Below are positions 49,049 to 58,178 of a DNA stretch of 64,000 nucleotides, piece after piece. The position numbers and the translations under genes are program-made. Numbering within the stretch: position 1 is the first letter of the stretch; each line of letters starts with the position of its first letter. The DNA lies in NCBI GenBank assembly GCA_021108215.1, contig JAIORK010000032.1:157732-221731 (forward strand). The letters are read 5' to 3'. Origin of the DNA: a bacterium (GTDB lineage: Bacteria > Oederibacteriota > JAAXVQ01 > JAUVAV01). The notes below the pieces were generated by a model. It saw only the letters and a program-made list of their open reading frames with translations, did no database searches and was not told the origin of the DNA.

Positions 49049-51004
49049 GTGAACTGTTCGAAATGTGGTGCTGACAATATCAGTCAGAATATTTTTTGTG
49101 ATTCCTGTGGAACCAAGCTGCTGAAATCAAACAAATCCAAACCTGCAGTCCCGGCAGCGGTTTTCCCGGCGCAGCCGGTGGCGCCGGTGGCGCCGGGAAA
49201 AACCGTGACGCTTCCTGCCTGGCTAACCATGGAGACGATTCTTTGGGCGGTGATTTTTGTCACGGCGGCCTTTTTACTTTTTTTTCAATTGGGCGAAAAA
49301 CCGCTTCATCATGATGAGAGTCTGCACGCTTTTTATTCCTGGGAATTGTTTAAAGGTATGGGATACGCTTACAATCCCATGATGCACGGCCCGCTGTTGT
49401 TTCATTTTAATGCTGTGGCGTATTATCTGTTCGGTGCATCGGATTATACCTGCCGCATTGTTCCGGCACTGATGGGCATGCTGACCATTATCATGGTTTA
49501 TTTTTTACGTCCGCATTTGGGAAAGACGGCAGCCCTGATCACAGCTATGTTGATTACGGTTTCGCCCTCATTTACTTATTTTGGACGATTCATTCGCAAT
49601 GATATCCATATTGCGGCGTTTACCATGATTATGGTTTACGGGCTTTTTCGCTATTTAGATACCCGGCGGGCTAAATTTTTATATATCGGGGCGATTGGCC
49701 TGGGTCTTTCTTTTTGTACCAAAGAAGTAACCTACATTACCGGATCGATTTTTGTTACCTTTCTCTTTTTTCGCTGGCTCTGGGAATACACCACCCGGCC
49801 CAATGGGGATAATGTGTTGGTGACTGTGCTCAATGATCTTTGGAAGGACCGTAAACCCTTATGGATTTCAACCCTGATTGTATTCGGGATTGTATTTGTG
49901 CTCTACAGCACCGTGTTTACCCATCCGCAGGGATTTATTGACGCTTTTACCAAATCACTCTCCTATTGGCTGGGGCAGCACGAGGTCCAGCGGGGGTCAC
50001 AACCGGTTTATTTTTATGCCGGATTGATTCCGCTCTATGAAACCTTGGCCTTTTTAGGAACGATTGGTGCATTGATTTATTATAGTTTTATTAAAAATCA
50101 GGGCAGCCGGGCTTGGCATGCTTTGGCATATTTGATTCTCGTTTCCGCCTGGTGGCTGTTTGCGGCACATGGCAATGAGACCTTTGGTCTGATTTTTTCA
50201 CTTTTATTGGTGGCACTGGGTGTGGGCATGTTGGCTTACTTTTCGTTCCAGACCAAAGATAATTTTACCACATTTTTAATGCTCTGGACCTTGGCCGCCT
50301 TTTCGGATTATTCCTTTGCCGGCGAGCGCATGCCCTGGCTGATTTTGCATCCGCTCTTGCCGATGATGCTTTTAAGCGGAAAACTGCTCGGAGAATTATG
50401 GGATCAGTTTAAGAAGCAGCGTGTGTGGATTGTGGTTGTGCTGGCTCTTTTTGGTTCCATGATGTTGCACAATACCTCCCTGGTAAATTTTTACGGCAAG
50501 GGCGCCAATCCGGCCGAACTGCTGGTGTATGTGCAGTCCTCGCAGGATGTTCCTCAGGTGGTGAAGCAGTTGAAAAACATGTCCATGCGTCTCAAGGGGA
50601 ACTATGAGATGAAAATCACCTGTGAGGATTATTGCTCCTGGCCGTTTGCCTGGTATTTGCGGGAATTTAAAAATGTGGGGTATCCGAAGTATACAGCCTC
50701 CCAGCCCCAGGGAAGTATTGAGGAAAATCCAGTCATCATTACCGGTGTGGAGATGGCCGCGCCCGGCCATGATGATCGGGTGGCTGAGCTGTTGGCGGAA
50801 AAGTATATTGCGCAACGCTATAAACTGCGCGTTTGGTGGGCACCGGATAGCAGAGCATTTTTAAATGATACCTTTGGCGGCAAGGTTAAGAAGGCCTGGC
50901 GTTTGTTTCTTTATAAAGAACCCTGGAGCGGGTTGGGGTCGTATGACATGATTATCTATATTCGTAAAGATGTGGCACATCTTTACTGGGGCAATGCGGA
51001 TTAA
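49049..51004 (+). CDS. TIGR03663-family membrane protein (Agl23-like) with N-terminal zinc ribbon
   Basis: The 651-residue product starts at GTG 49049 after TAGGAGG. Residues 3-23 form a zinc ribbon (CSKCG and CDSCG pairs), then a Pro/Ala/Val linker (about 33-52) and about 12 membrane segments. The segment KPLHHDESLHAFYSWELFKG and MMHGPLLFHFNAVAYYLFG is the TIGR03663 signature, with His-Asp-Glu as the likely catalytic site of a GT-C fold. Archaeal relatives are annotated as flippase-activity-associated Agl23 in protein N-glycosylation. It sits directly after its usual partner DUF2298 and before two NHL proteins, so a role in lipid-linked sugar transfer across the membrane is inferred. Confidence 0.85.
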   Translation: MNCSKCGADNISQNIFCDSCGTKLLKSNKSKPAVPAAVFPAQPVAPVAPGKTVTLPAWLTMETILWAVIFVTAAFLLFFQLGEKPLHHDESLHAFYSWELFKGMGYAYNPMMHGPLLFHFNAVAYYLFGASDYTCRIVPALMGMLTIIMVYFLRPHLGKTAALITAMLITVSPSFTYFGRFIRNDIHIAAFTMIMVYGLFRYLDTRRAKFLYIGAIGLGLSFCTKEVTYITGSIFVTFLFFRWLWEYTTRPNGDNVLVTVLNDLWKDRKPLWISTLIVFGIVFVLYSTVFTHPQGFIDAFTKSLSYWLGQHEVQRGSQPVYFYAGLIPLYETLAFLGTIGALIYYSFIKNQGSRAWHALAYLILVSAWWLFAAHGNETFGLIFSLLLVALGVGMLAYFSFQTKDNFTTFLMLWTLAAFSDYSFAGERMPWLILHPLLPMMLLSGKLLGELWDQFKKQRVWIVVVLALFGSMMLHNTSLVNFYGKGANPAELLVYVQSSQDVPQVVKQLKNMSMRLKGNYEMKITCEDYCSWPFAWYLREFKNVGYPKYTASQPQGSIEENPVIITGVEMAAPGHDDRVAELLAEKYIAQRYKLRVWWAPDSRAFLNDTFGGKVKKAWRLFLYKEPWSGLGSYDMIIYIRKDVAHLYWGNAD

Positions 51005-51053
51005 TGTAGGGGCGCGATGATCCGGCATCTGCCGGACAGGTCGCGCTCCTACA
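51005..51053. repeat. GTAGGGGC/GCTCCTAC palindromic repeat
   Basis: TGTAGGGGCGCGATGATCCGG and CCGGACAGGTCGCGC plus TCCTACA form an imperfect hairpin beginning directly behind the stop codon at 51004. It belongs with the element at 48956. It has no T-run, so read-through to the NHL genes is possible. Confidence 0.65.
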
Positions 51054-51077
51054 GATATTGATAAGGGAGGACGGAAT

Positions 51078-52037
51078 ATGCGTCAGCAGGAGAAAGTAGC
51101 AGCAATTGTTTTGGCCGTGAGTGTTGTGGTACTGGGTGTGGCCATCGTGGTGGGACTGCGTTCAGGTAAAAGCAATGACGGCAAAGTTGTTAAATCCAAT
51201 CCGATTGAGCAAAATACCGGTGACCATGGGAAAAAAGCGGGTCAGCTCTGGGATCCCCGCGGTCTGGTGGTGGATGCCAAGGGATTTGTTTATATTGTTG
51301 ACTCAAGTAATCACCGCATCCAGAAATTTACGGATGAGGGTGTGTTTGTTGCCAAGTGGGGCAGTGAGGGTCAGGCAGAGGGTCAGTTTAAAACACCGGG
51401 AGGCATTGATGTCGGCCCGGAAGGAAATATCTATGTGGCGGACACATGGAATCATCGTGTTTTAAAGTTTGATGCCAAGGGCGCTTTTTTAGTGCAGTGG
51501 TCCGGGGAGGGTGGTTTCTGGGGACCCCGCGATGTTGCGGTTGATTCCCAGGGGTTTGTCTATGTGACGGATACCGGAAACCGCCGGATTCAGAAATTCA
51601 CTTCTCAGGGTGAATTTGTGAAAATGTGGGGCAAGAAGGGGAACGGGCCGGATGATTTCGACGAACCGTTTGGGATTAAAATTGACGGTCAGGATCGTCT
51701 GTATATCTGTGATCGCTTGAATTTCCGGATTGTGGTTTGCGACACCGAAGGGAAACACCTGGCTTCCTGGCCGGTAGACGGTTGGCAGAAAGAACAGTTT
51801 TATATGGAACCCTACCTTGCGATTGATGATAAGCATGACCGGGTCTATGTCACTGATCCGACCAAGCAGCGTGTGCAGGTTTTTGATAAATCAGGAAAGT
51901 TTATCCGGCATATCACGAAAGATCCGGCGAACGAACAGGCTTTCAAGACGCCGCTGGGTGTGGCAGTGAATAAAAAAACCGGGATGGTTTATATTACGGA
52001 TATGACCGCAAACCGTTTATACAAAATTCAACAGTAG
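51078..52037 (+). CDS. Membrane-anchored NHL propeller protein 1
   Basis: The 319-residue protein follows AAGGGAGGACGG. It has one N-terminal membrane segment (VAAIVLAVSVVVLGVAIVVG) and then a six-bladed NHL propeller on the outer face. Blades are clear: VYIVDSSNHRIQKFT, IYVADTWNHRVLKFD, VYVTDTGNRRIQKFT, LYICDRLNFRIVVCD, VYVTDPTKQRVQVFD and VYITDMTANRLYKIQ. There is no catalytic His/Asp set like that of NHL lyases, so a binding or scaffold role is likely. It is followed 14 bases later by a second protein of the same build. Confidence 0.88.
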   Translation: MRQQEKVAAIVLAVSVVVLGVAIVVGLRSGKSNDGKVVKSNPIEQNTGDHGKKAGQLWDPRGLVVDAKGFVYIVDSSNHRIQKFTDEGVFVAKWGSEGQAEGQFKTPGGIDVGPEGNIYVADTWNHRVLKFDAKGAFLVQWSGEGGFWGPRDVAVDSQGFVYVTDTGNRRIQKFTSQGEFVKMWGKKGNGPDDFDEPFGIKIDGQDRLYICDRLNFRIVVCDTEGKHLASWPVDGWQKEQFYMEPYLAIDDKHDRVYVTDPTKQRVQVFDKSGKFIRHITKDPANEQAFKTPLGVAVNKKTGMVYITDMTANRLYKIQQ

Positions 52038-52051
52038 GAGGGTGTGACAAA

Positions 52052-53242
52052 ATGGCCATCAGCAGAAAAAGGAAGTCAGCCAAGAAAATTGTTTCCAAGG
52101 CTGTGAAAAAAAATGTCAAACCGACAGGTGCGAAAAAAGCCCCGGCAGCAGCTGAGGTTAAACCGGCTGCCAAGCGCGTGAAAAAAGCGGTCACTAAAAA
52201 ATTTAAATCCGTTGCATCTGCTAAGAAAGGTGTCAAAATTTCGCGGCCGCCGCTTTCCGCTAAAGTGAAAGAGAAGAAAAAGGGAGAGGGTGCACAGAAA
52301 AAAAATCGTGGTTTGATCGTATTTGGCGTCATTGTCGGAGTGATCATCAGTTTTGCTGTGATCGGAAAATTACGGCAGGGTCCGCCGATCAAGCTTCTTC
52401 CGGTGACGGTCGAAGCGCGATTTACCATGAGCGGACATCAGGACGGCCCCTTGGCATCACCACGGGGCATTGCGCTGGATAGCGGGAAAAATTTATATGT
52501 GGCTGATTTAGGAAATCACCGGGTTGTGAAATTTTTGCCCGATGGGTCGGTTGGAGGTGTATGGGGCAAGCAGGGAACCCATGCCGGGGAATTCAAGGAA
52601 CCGTCAGGGGTTGCGATTGACAATCAGGGAGATGTCTATGTGGCGGATACCTGGAACGGCCGGATACAGAAATTTTCCAATCAGGGAGAGTACTATGGTG
52701 AAATTACATCCAAAACGGGTAATTTTTATTCACCCCGCAATGTCGCTGTCGACACCAATGGATTTATTTATGTCTCAGACACAGGCAATTCATGTGTTAA
52801 AAAATTTGATGTGGATGCCAATTTGGTAAAACGCTGGGGTGAATACGGGACGGGCCGGGACCGGTTCCAGGAAACCTTTGGATTGTGCAGCGGCCCGGAT
52901 AATCTTATTTACGTCGGTGATGCCGGTAATCGGAAAATTAAGGTGTATTCATCAGACGGGAAATTTATACAAGAAGTCCGGATCAAAGGTTGGCAGAGCG
53001 GTGTTGGCTGGCCGATGATGGCAGTAGACAAAGCAGGCACTGTCTATGCCACCGATGTCCAGCACAACATGGTATGGATTTATAATAAGGAAGGGAAGTA
53101 TATTGGGAGCTGGGGAAACAAACCGGGAAAAGATTTTTTTGTCTCGCCCTTGGGCATCGCAGTGGATGACCTGGGCAGTGTTTATGTATCCAATATGAAT
53201 AAGGGCGAAATTATTAAAATTGCGCCTATTCAAACTAAATAG
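52052..53242 (+). CDS. Membrane-anchored NHL propeller protein 2 with Lys/Ala-rich tail
   Basis: GTAGGAGGGTG precedes the ATG. Residues 1-88 are very basic (Lys/Ala/Val-rich, KKAPAAAEVKPAAKRVKKAV), like the histone-like protein at 27006. One membrane segment (LIVFGVIVGVIISFAVIG) and six NHL blades follow (LYVADLGNHRVVKFL, VYVADTWNGRIQKFS, IYVSDTGNSCVKKFD and others). By the positive-inside rule the basic tail stays in the cytoplasm and the propeller is outside. A tail that could hold nucleic acid, ribosomes or the acidic membrane surface is a guess; the layout itself is clear. Probably co-transcribed with the preceding gene. Confidence 0.87.
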   Translation: MAISRKRKSAKKIVSKAVKKNVKPTGAKKAPAAAEVKPAAKRVKKAVTKKFKSVASAKKGVKISRPPLSAKVKEKKKGEGAQKKNRGLIVFGVIVGVIISFAVIGKLRQGPPIKLLPVTVEARFTMSGHQDGPLASPRGIALDSGKNLYVADLGNHRVVKFLPDGSVGGVWGKQGTHAGEFKEPSGVAIDNQGDVYVADTWNGRIQKFSNQGEYYGEITSKTGNFYSPRNVAVDTNGFIYVSDTGNSCVKKFDVDANLVKRWGEYGTGRDRFQETFGLCSGPDNLIYVGDAGNRKIKVYSSDGKFIQEVRIKGWQSGVGWPMMAVDKAGTVYATDVQHNMVWIYNKEGKYIGSWGNKPGKDFFVSPLGIAVDDLGSVYVSNMNKGEIIKIAPIQTK

Positions 53243-53367
53243 GCTTTTTTAAAAGATCCGGTTTATTTAAAGAGATGATGAGCACGAAAGCCAACGAAAG
53301 ATATTTTTCTGTATAGCACTGATGTTGACTCATGATGCGAAAGTTTGATTCTAAGTGAATTGATTTT

Positions 53368-53395
53368 TTGATTTGCGTTTTGGGGCTGTTATAAA
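53368..53395 (+). promoter_or_regulatory. Probable promoter of the flippase operon
   Basis: TTGATT (53368-53373) and TATAAA (53390-53395) are 16 bases apart, about 60 bases upstream of the flippase start codon. The boxes are imperfect. Confidence 0.5.
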
Positions 53396-53453
53396 GTCAG
53401 CTGTATCGATCTAATACATCCCACGTGGCGTATTTTATTTAAGCGGAGGTTGC

Positions 53454-54713
53454 ATGGATCAAAAGACGTCCAATGCAAAACCTGGTCTGATGCAGGCGTC
53501 GAGCCTGCTTTTTTTAATGATGATGGGAAATAATTTTTGTAATTATGTTTTTCATGCATTGGCGAGTCGTAACTTAGGGCCTTCTGATTATGGGGGATTA
53601 GTAAGCATGCTCGCCTTTTTGTCATTATTGGCAGTGCCAAGTCAAACCATTCAAATTGTAACCGCTAAATGGACAGCGGTGGAGGAATTGACACAGCGTT
53701 ATGATCGTATTACGCAGTTTGTTCTTCGCGTGATGAAAAAAATGGTGATTGGCGGTATCCTCGGATGGTTGTTTCTCATTATCAGTAGTAAATGGATGGC
53801 GGATTTCTTTCATCTTTCATCATTGTTGCCTGTAATTGCAGTGGGTGGGACAGCATTAATTATGCTCACTACACCAATTTTAAGGGGTGTGCTGCAAGGA
53901 TTTCAACGCTTCAATGCACTAGGGATCAATTTATTGGTTGATGGTCTTGTGCGTGTCGGGGTTGGTGTGCTTGTTTTTTGGGCAGGGTATAAAGTGGCAG
54001 GTGGTGTCCTCGCAAGTGCGATGGGAGGAATTGCTGGATTTGTGCTGGCCGTATGGGCCTTGCCTGAATTACGCCGTACATTATTTCAGCGTAAACCTGT
54101 CATGGACCTTAAAGAATATAAACAGTATTCTGTTTCAGCATTCGGATGTTTTGGTGCATACATGGCACTTTCAACTATAGATATTATCCTGGTGAAACAT
54201 TTTTTCCAGCCGGAGGCGGCAGGGTATTACGCAGCAGGATCAATGGTGGGAAAAGCATTTTTGTTTTTGCCCTATGCGGTGGCACATGTACTGTTTCCTA
54301 AAGTAAGTGCAGAGCAAGCGCATGGACGAAAAACAATTACTATTTTGAATAAAAGCCTGGGATTGACCGTTCTCGTTCTTGGGTTGGGGATACTTGCTGT
54401 TTGGTTTTTGGCGCCATTGGTTATTCAAACTCTTTTTGGTCAAGCTTTTATGTTGCCGCAAACCGTGGTATTAGTGAAATATTTTGGAATTGCAGTGACA
54501 CCATTGGCATTACTTTTTGTTCTGATGCAGTATAACTTGGCCATTAAAGATAAACTGTTTTTTTGGATTATACTATTTGATTTGCCTGTTTTTTTTGCAG
54601 GGCTATGGTTTTTTCATCATCAATTAGAAACGGTTTTGTGGGTGGTTGGATGTAACCATTTACTTGTTTTTGCAGTGGGCATGCTATTAACGGTAAGGAG
54701 GGCACGCATTTGA
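53454..54713 (+). CDS. Polysaccharide flippase (Wzx/MATE-like family)
   Basis: A 419-residue protein with about 12 membrane segments, starting after AGCGGAGG. The N-terminus (MMMGNNFCNYVFHALASRNL plus GPSDYGGLVSMLAFL) and the later YYAAGSMVGKAFLFLPYAVA are typical of the polysaccharide biosynthesis flippase superfamily, which moves lipid-linked oligosaccharide to the outer leaflet. It heads a run of sugar-transfer genes, and its stop overlaps the next start (TTGA). Confidence 0.88.
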   Translation: MDQKTSNAKPGLMQASSLLFLMMMGNNFCNYVFHALASRNLGPSDYGGLVSMLAFLSLLAVPSQTIQIVTAKWTAVEELTQRYDRITQFVLRVMKKMVIGGILGWLFLIISSKWMADFFHLSSLLPVIAVGGTALIMLTTPILRGVLQGFQRFNALGINLLVDGLVRVGVGVLVFWAGYKVAGGVLASAMGGIAGFVLAVWALPELRRTLFQRKPVMDLKEYKQYSVSAFGCFGAYMALSTIDIILVKHFFQPEAAGYYAAGSMVGKAFLFLPYAVAHVLFPKVSAEQAHGRKTITILNKSLGLTVLVLGLGILAVWFLAPLVIQTLFGQAFMLPQTVVLVKYFGIAVTPLALLFVLMQYNLAIKDKLFFWIILFDLPVFFAGLWFFHHQLETVLWVVGCNHLLVFAVGMLLTVRRARI

Positions 54714-55468
54714 CGTCAACTGAAACGATCCGGTTTTCAGTGATTATGCCTGCCTATAATGAAGGCAGACATTTGGCCGGCAACATTGAAGAGACGATGG
54801 AAATCATGCGAAAATTCAACGAACCCTTTGAAGTCGTGATTGTTGATGATTGTAGCACAGATAACACAGCCGAAATTATCCGGGATGCGTCACGGAAATA
54901 TTCGAGGGTAAAAGGATTGGTGCTCACCAAAAATCAAGGCAAGGGGCATGCGCTTAAAGCAGGATTTGAAAAATCAGAGGGAGAAGTCATACTTTTTCTG
55001 GATGCGGATTTAGAACTTCATCCACGGCAATTTGAAAATTTTTATAAAATCATGCAAAGCAAAAAAGTTGATATTGTAATTGGATCAAAACGGCATCCGG
55101 AATCGGTTTTAAAATATCCATTGCGTCGCCGGGTTATGAGTATGGTTTATTTTCTGCTTGTTAAAATATTATTCGGTCTCCCGGTTCGAGATACTCAAAC
55201 CGGAATAAAAATATTTAAACGTAATGTTTTGGAATACGCATTTCCAAAAATGTTGGTCAAAAAATATGCATTTGATTTGGAATTGTTGGTATTGGCACAC
55301 CATGCACGGCATACGATTGCAGAAGCGCCGGTCGAAGTGCACTATAAAGCGCAATTAGGGCATATACGTTTGGGTGATATATTTAATATTTGGTGGGATA
55401 CGATGGCAATTTTTTATCGTTTGTATATGTTGCATTATTATACTAGAAAAAATGAGGACTCCGGTTAA
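54710..55468 (+). CDS. DPM1-like glycosyltransferase family 2
   Basis: The TTG start overlaps the flippase stop and has AAGGAGGG upstream. The GT2 core shows FSVIMPAYNEGRHL, FEVVIVDDCSTDNT, NQGKGHALKAGF and LFLDADLELHP with its acidic metal motif. VKILFGLPVRDTQTGIKIFK is diagnostic of the dolichol/polyprenyl-phosphate-mannose synthase group. With 252 residues and no strong membrane anchor, it probably makes polyprenyl-phosphate-hexose, the donor required by the GT-C enzymes of this region. Confidence 0.9.
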   Translation: MTSTETIRFSVIMPAYNEGRHLAGNIEETMEIMRKFNEPFEVVIVDDCSTDNTAEIIRDASRKYSRVKGLVLTKNQGKGHALKAGFEKSEGEVILFLDADLELHPRQFENFYKIMQSKKVDIVIGSKRHPESVLKYPLRRRVMSMVYFLLVKILFGLPVRDTQTGIKIFKRNVLEYAFPKMLVKKYAFDLELLVLAHHARHTIAEAPVEVHYKAQLGHIRLGDIFNIWWDTMAIFYRLYMLHYYTRKNEDSG

Positions 55469-55582
55469 TGTTGGTTTTAAGTATGATTCCAGACTGTAAA
55501 AAAGATTATCCCGCTGAAAATAAGAATTGTGTGCCATGCGGAGTTGCAGCGCGGCAATGAGCAACCACTCAGGAGATGCAAA

Positions 55583-56239
55583 ATGGCGCTAAAAAAATTA
55601 CACCGTATAAAAAATGATATTCAGAGGGATCCAACAATGGATTACGGATATTATGGGCGACAGGCAGTGGGATTAAAGCGGATGCTATTTTGGGGTCGAT
55701 TGCAAACCGCATTGGCGCTTTATGAAAAATACTGTAACCCAAAGCAGGTTCGAAGTATCCTCGATTTTGGCTGCCAATTTGCATTTGTGTCAGCGGCCCT
55801 GGCGAGTCATGTTAAGATAATTTATTTGACCGAAATTGCACAGCCCCTACTTGATTTAGGAATAGGCATTCATAAAAAATACGGCAACCAAAATTATATC
55901 CCTTTGATTAACCCTGAGCATAAACCCGCAGAGTATGTCAAATATATTCAATCGGGAGAAAAAATCGATTTATTTCTTATGTTTGATGTATTGGAGCATG
56001 TTCGTCCTATTGATGAATTGATGAAATCCATTCGCATGGTCTCGAGCGATGAAGCGAAATTACTTATATCATTACCAACTGAAAATTTTTTTTATATGCT
56101 CTTAAATCGGTTTAAACGAGAAGCGGGACATTGTCATCGCTATTACGATGTTGAGTCAAGTTTAAAAAAAATGCAATATCGGATGATTAAAAAGAAAAGC
56201 TTGTGGGGATTGTTTAATATCTATTTATATGAAATCTAG
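55583..56239 (+). CDS. Class I SAM-dependent methyltransferase-like protein
   Basis: ATG 55583 follows CAGGAGATG; the reading frame upstream lacks a ribosome site. The 218 residues have the Rossmann-type order: SILDFGCQFAFVSAAL (motif I, but with FGCQF replacing the usual GxGxG), IIYLTEIAQPLL, then IDLFLMFDVLEHVRPIDELM with the family's LEHV motif, and LLISLPTENFFYML. The altered glycine loop could weaken SAM binding. It probably modifies a sugar or lipid in the pathway encoded around it. Confidence 0.75.
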   Translation: MALKKLHRIKNDIQRDPTMDYGYYGRQAVGLKRMLFWGRLQTALALYEKYCNPKQVRSILDFGCQFAFVSAALASHVKIIYLTEIAQPLLDLGIGIHKKYGNQNYIPLINPEHKPAEYVKYIQSGEKIDLFLMFDVLEHVRPIDELMKSIRMVSSDEAKLLISLPTENFFYMLLNRFKREAGHCHRYYDVESSLKKMQYRMIKKKSLWGLFNIYLYEI

Positions 56240-56315
56240 TCGTGCGGTTATATATGCGCGCTGCGGATGGTGAATAAGGGATTTTTGATTCGGAACGGGA
56301 TTCGAGAGGGAAATT

Positions 56316-57464
56316 ATGCTGCAACACCAATCATCTCATACTGAGATTATGATTGCCTCACATGTTGCGGAGGCGCATGGTCCGCAATATGTCTTACATC
56401 AGTATTTAAAGGAACGGCAAAAAGAGTTTGTGTTCGTAAGCTGCCCTTTTGATTATGCGAGAACACTCCATGCAGAAGCGAGGATTTATCAACACGGACA
56501 GGAAAAAATAATTAACGGACACCGAAATACGAGCACCGGGGTCCTAAGCTGGATTCGTGATGCTTGGTTTGTATGGCGTTGTGGTTGGAAATATCTAAAC
56601 AAAGCAACTGTTTTTATCGGCATCAATAATTTAAATGTTGCAATCGGCATTTTGTTGAAATGGCTGGGGAAAGGCGGTTATGTAGTGTATTATGTGATTG
56701 ATTATACCCCGCGTCGTTTTTCCTCCCGCCTCCTGAATTGGATTTATCAAAGTATTGCCCGTTTTGCGGCTAAGCATGCAGATATGGTTTGGAATTTATC
56801 CGGACGAATGCAAGCGGTGCATGAAAAATTTGGTGCACCCGCAAAAACAAATATTCTGGTTCCAATCGGCATCGATGACCATGAAGCACGTGTAGTAAAT
56901 AAAAAAGAAATTAAACAAAATGAAGTAGTGGTGGTAAGCACCTTGTTTGAAAGTAAGGGTGTGCAGTTGATTCTGGATGCAATCACACAACTGCCGGAAC
57001 TTCATCTGTGCATTATTGGAACCGGTCCGTATCAAGAAACACTTCAGCAGCAGACAGTCAAGTTAGGGATAAGTAAGCAGGTGGAATTTTTGGGAATGGT
57101 GGATCGGGAAATATTGTTTCGTCGATTATCACATAGTCGGATTGCTGTGGCGACCTATCAGGAAGATCCGTCCAATTATTCATATTATGCTGATCCGGCG
57201 AAACCAAAGGAATACCTGGCATGTGGCATACCGACTATTATTACGCGTGTTCCCTGGATTGCTGAAGCGATTGATCAGCGGCCAATGGGGATCGCCATTG
57301 ATTATGATAAACATCAATTGATTACGGCCTTGAAACGCCTTATAGAGGATGATGTTTTTTGGAATACATGCCGGAAGAATGCTTTGGATTTTAGTCGGAA
57401 TATGGGTTGGAATGAAATTTTTGCCGATGCCTTCAAAGCGATTGAAGTCGACCAATCTTCCTGA
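56316..57464 (+). CDS. Glycosyltransferase family 4 (GT-B)
   Basis: A 382-residue cytoplasmic enzyme. The N-terminal domain begins EIMIASHVAEAHGPQYVLHQ; the C-terminal GT1/GT4 nucleotide-sugar domain has VVVVSTLFESKGVQLILDAI, LHLCIIGTGPYQETLQQ and VEFLGMVDREILFRRLSHSR. The motif DPAKPKEYLACGIPTIITRV corresponds to the conserved E-x7-E region. It should add a sugar to a lipid-linked or soluble acceptor inside the cell. GAGAGGG precedes the ATG. Confidence 0.87.
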   Translation: MLQHQSSHTEIMIASHVAEAHGPQYVLHQYLKERQKEFVFVSCPFDYARTLHAEARIYQHGQEKIINGHRNTSTGVLSWIRDAWFVWRCGWKYLNKATVFIGINNLNVAIGILLKWLGKGGYVVYYVIDYTPRRFSSRLLNWIYQSIARFAAKHADMVWNLSGRMQAVHEKFGAPAKTNILVPIGIDDHEARVVNKKEIKQNEVVVVSTLFESKGVQLILDAITQLPELHLCIIGTGPYQETLQQQTVKLGISKQVEFLGMVDREILFRRLSHSRIAVATYQEDPSNYSYYADPAKPKEYLACGIPTIITRVPWIAEAIDQRPMGIAIDYDKHQLITALKRLIEDDVFWNTCRKNALDFSRNMGWNEIFADAFKAIEVDQSS

Positions 57465-57501
57465 ATACATCCGCGGGGATGATTATATACTGAGGTGAAA
57501 G

Positions 57502-58170
57502 ATGAACGAAAAAAATCAACTGAAAGAGATCCTGGATGTTTTGCCGCTCCGTCCCGCAGAAAAAATATATTTGAGGCGTTTGTTGCGGAAGGTTGCGCAC
57601 TACTTTAAACCGGAAAATAGAGTTTTGGATGTCGGTTGCGGAGACGGGAAACCATCCGAAGTGTTGGCGGCCTTGGGGTGCCATGTTATGGGAATTGACG
57701 TTGAGGCGCATCCTGAAAGATGGGAAATGTTACGCAACAAAGGAATTATCTGCCAGGAAGGAAATGCTGAGAAGTTATCCTTTGCGGATGCAAGTTTTGA
57801 TGCGGTCTGGATCAAGGATGCTTTTCATCATATGGAAAATCCCGCAGTGGCGTTAAGGGAATTACAGCGCGTGGTCAAACCAGGTGGTCCCATCGTGGTC
57901 GTGGAAGCCAACCGCTATAATCCGGTTTTTTATATTCACTTAACATTGTTAGGCGATCATCAGCATTACACCCGCCGCGCTTTGAAAAGATTTTTGAGAA
58001 AAGCGGACGAAAATTTTGTTTATATGCAAGGTGAGAGCCGTTGTTTGCCTTGGGATGCCAAATGGATACTCATGCTGCTTGAGTTGTTTGAGGAAACGTT
58101 GGAACGCGTAAAAATTTTTAATCCGTGGCTGACTTATCAATTTGGGGTTGTAAAGGGGAAGGGACAATAA
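57502..58170 (+). CDS. Class I SAM-dependent methyltransferase
   Basis: The 222-residue protein has a regular SAM fold: NRVLDVGCGDGKPSEVLAAL (motif I), VMGIDVEAHPERWEML, then AEKLSFADASFDAVWIKDAF with HHMENPAVALRELQRVVKPG, the methyltransferase type 11 pattern. GAGGTG precedes the ATG. It is flanked by two glycosyltransferase genes, so the target is probably a sugar or a lipid-linked glycan. Confidence 0.87.
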   Translation: MNEKNQLKEILDVLPLRPAEKIYLRRLLRKVAHYFKPENRVLDVGCGDGKPSEVLAALGCHVMGIDVEAHPERWEMLRNKGIICQEGNAEKLSFADASFDAVWIKDAFHHMENPAVALRELQRVVKPGGPIVVVEANRYNPVFYIHLTLLGDHQHYTRRALKRFLRKADENFVYMQGESRCLPWDAKWILMLLELFEETLERVKIFNPWLTYQFGVVKGKGQ

Positions 58171-58178
58171 GAGGTCAT

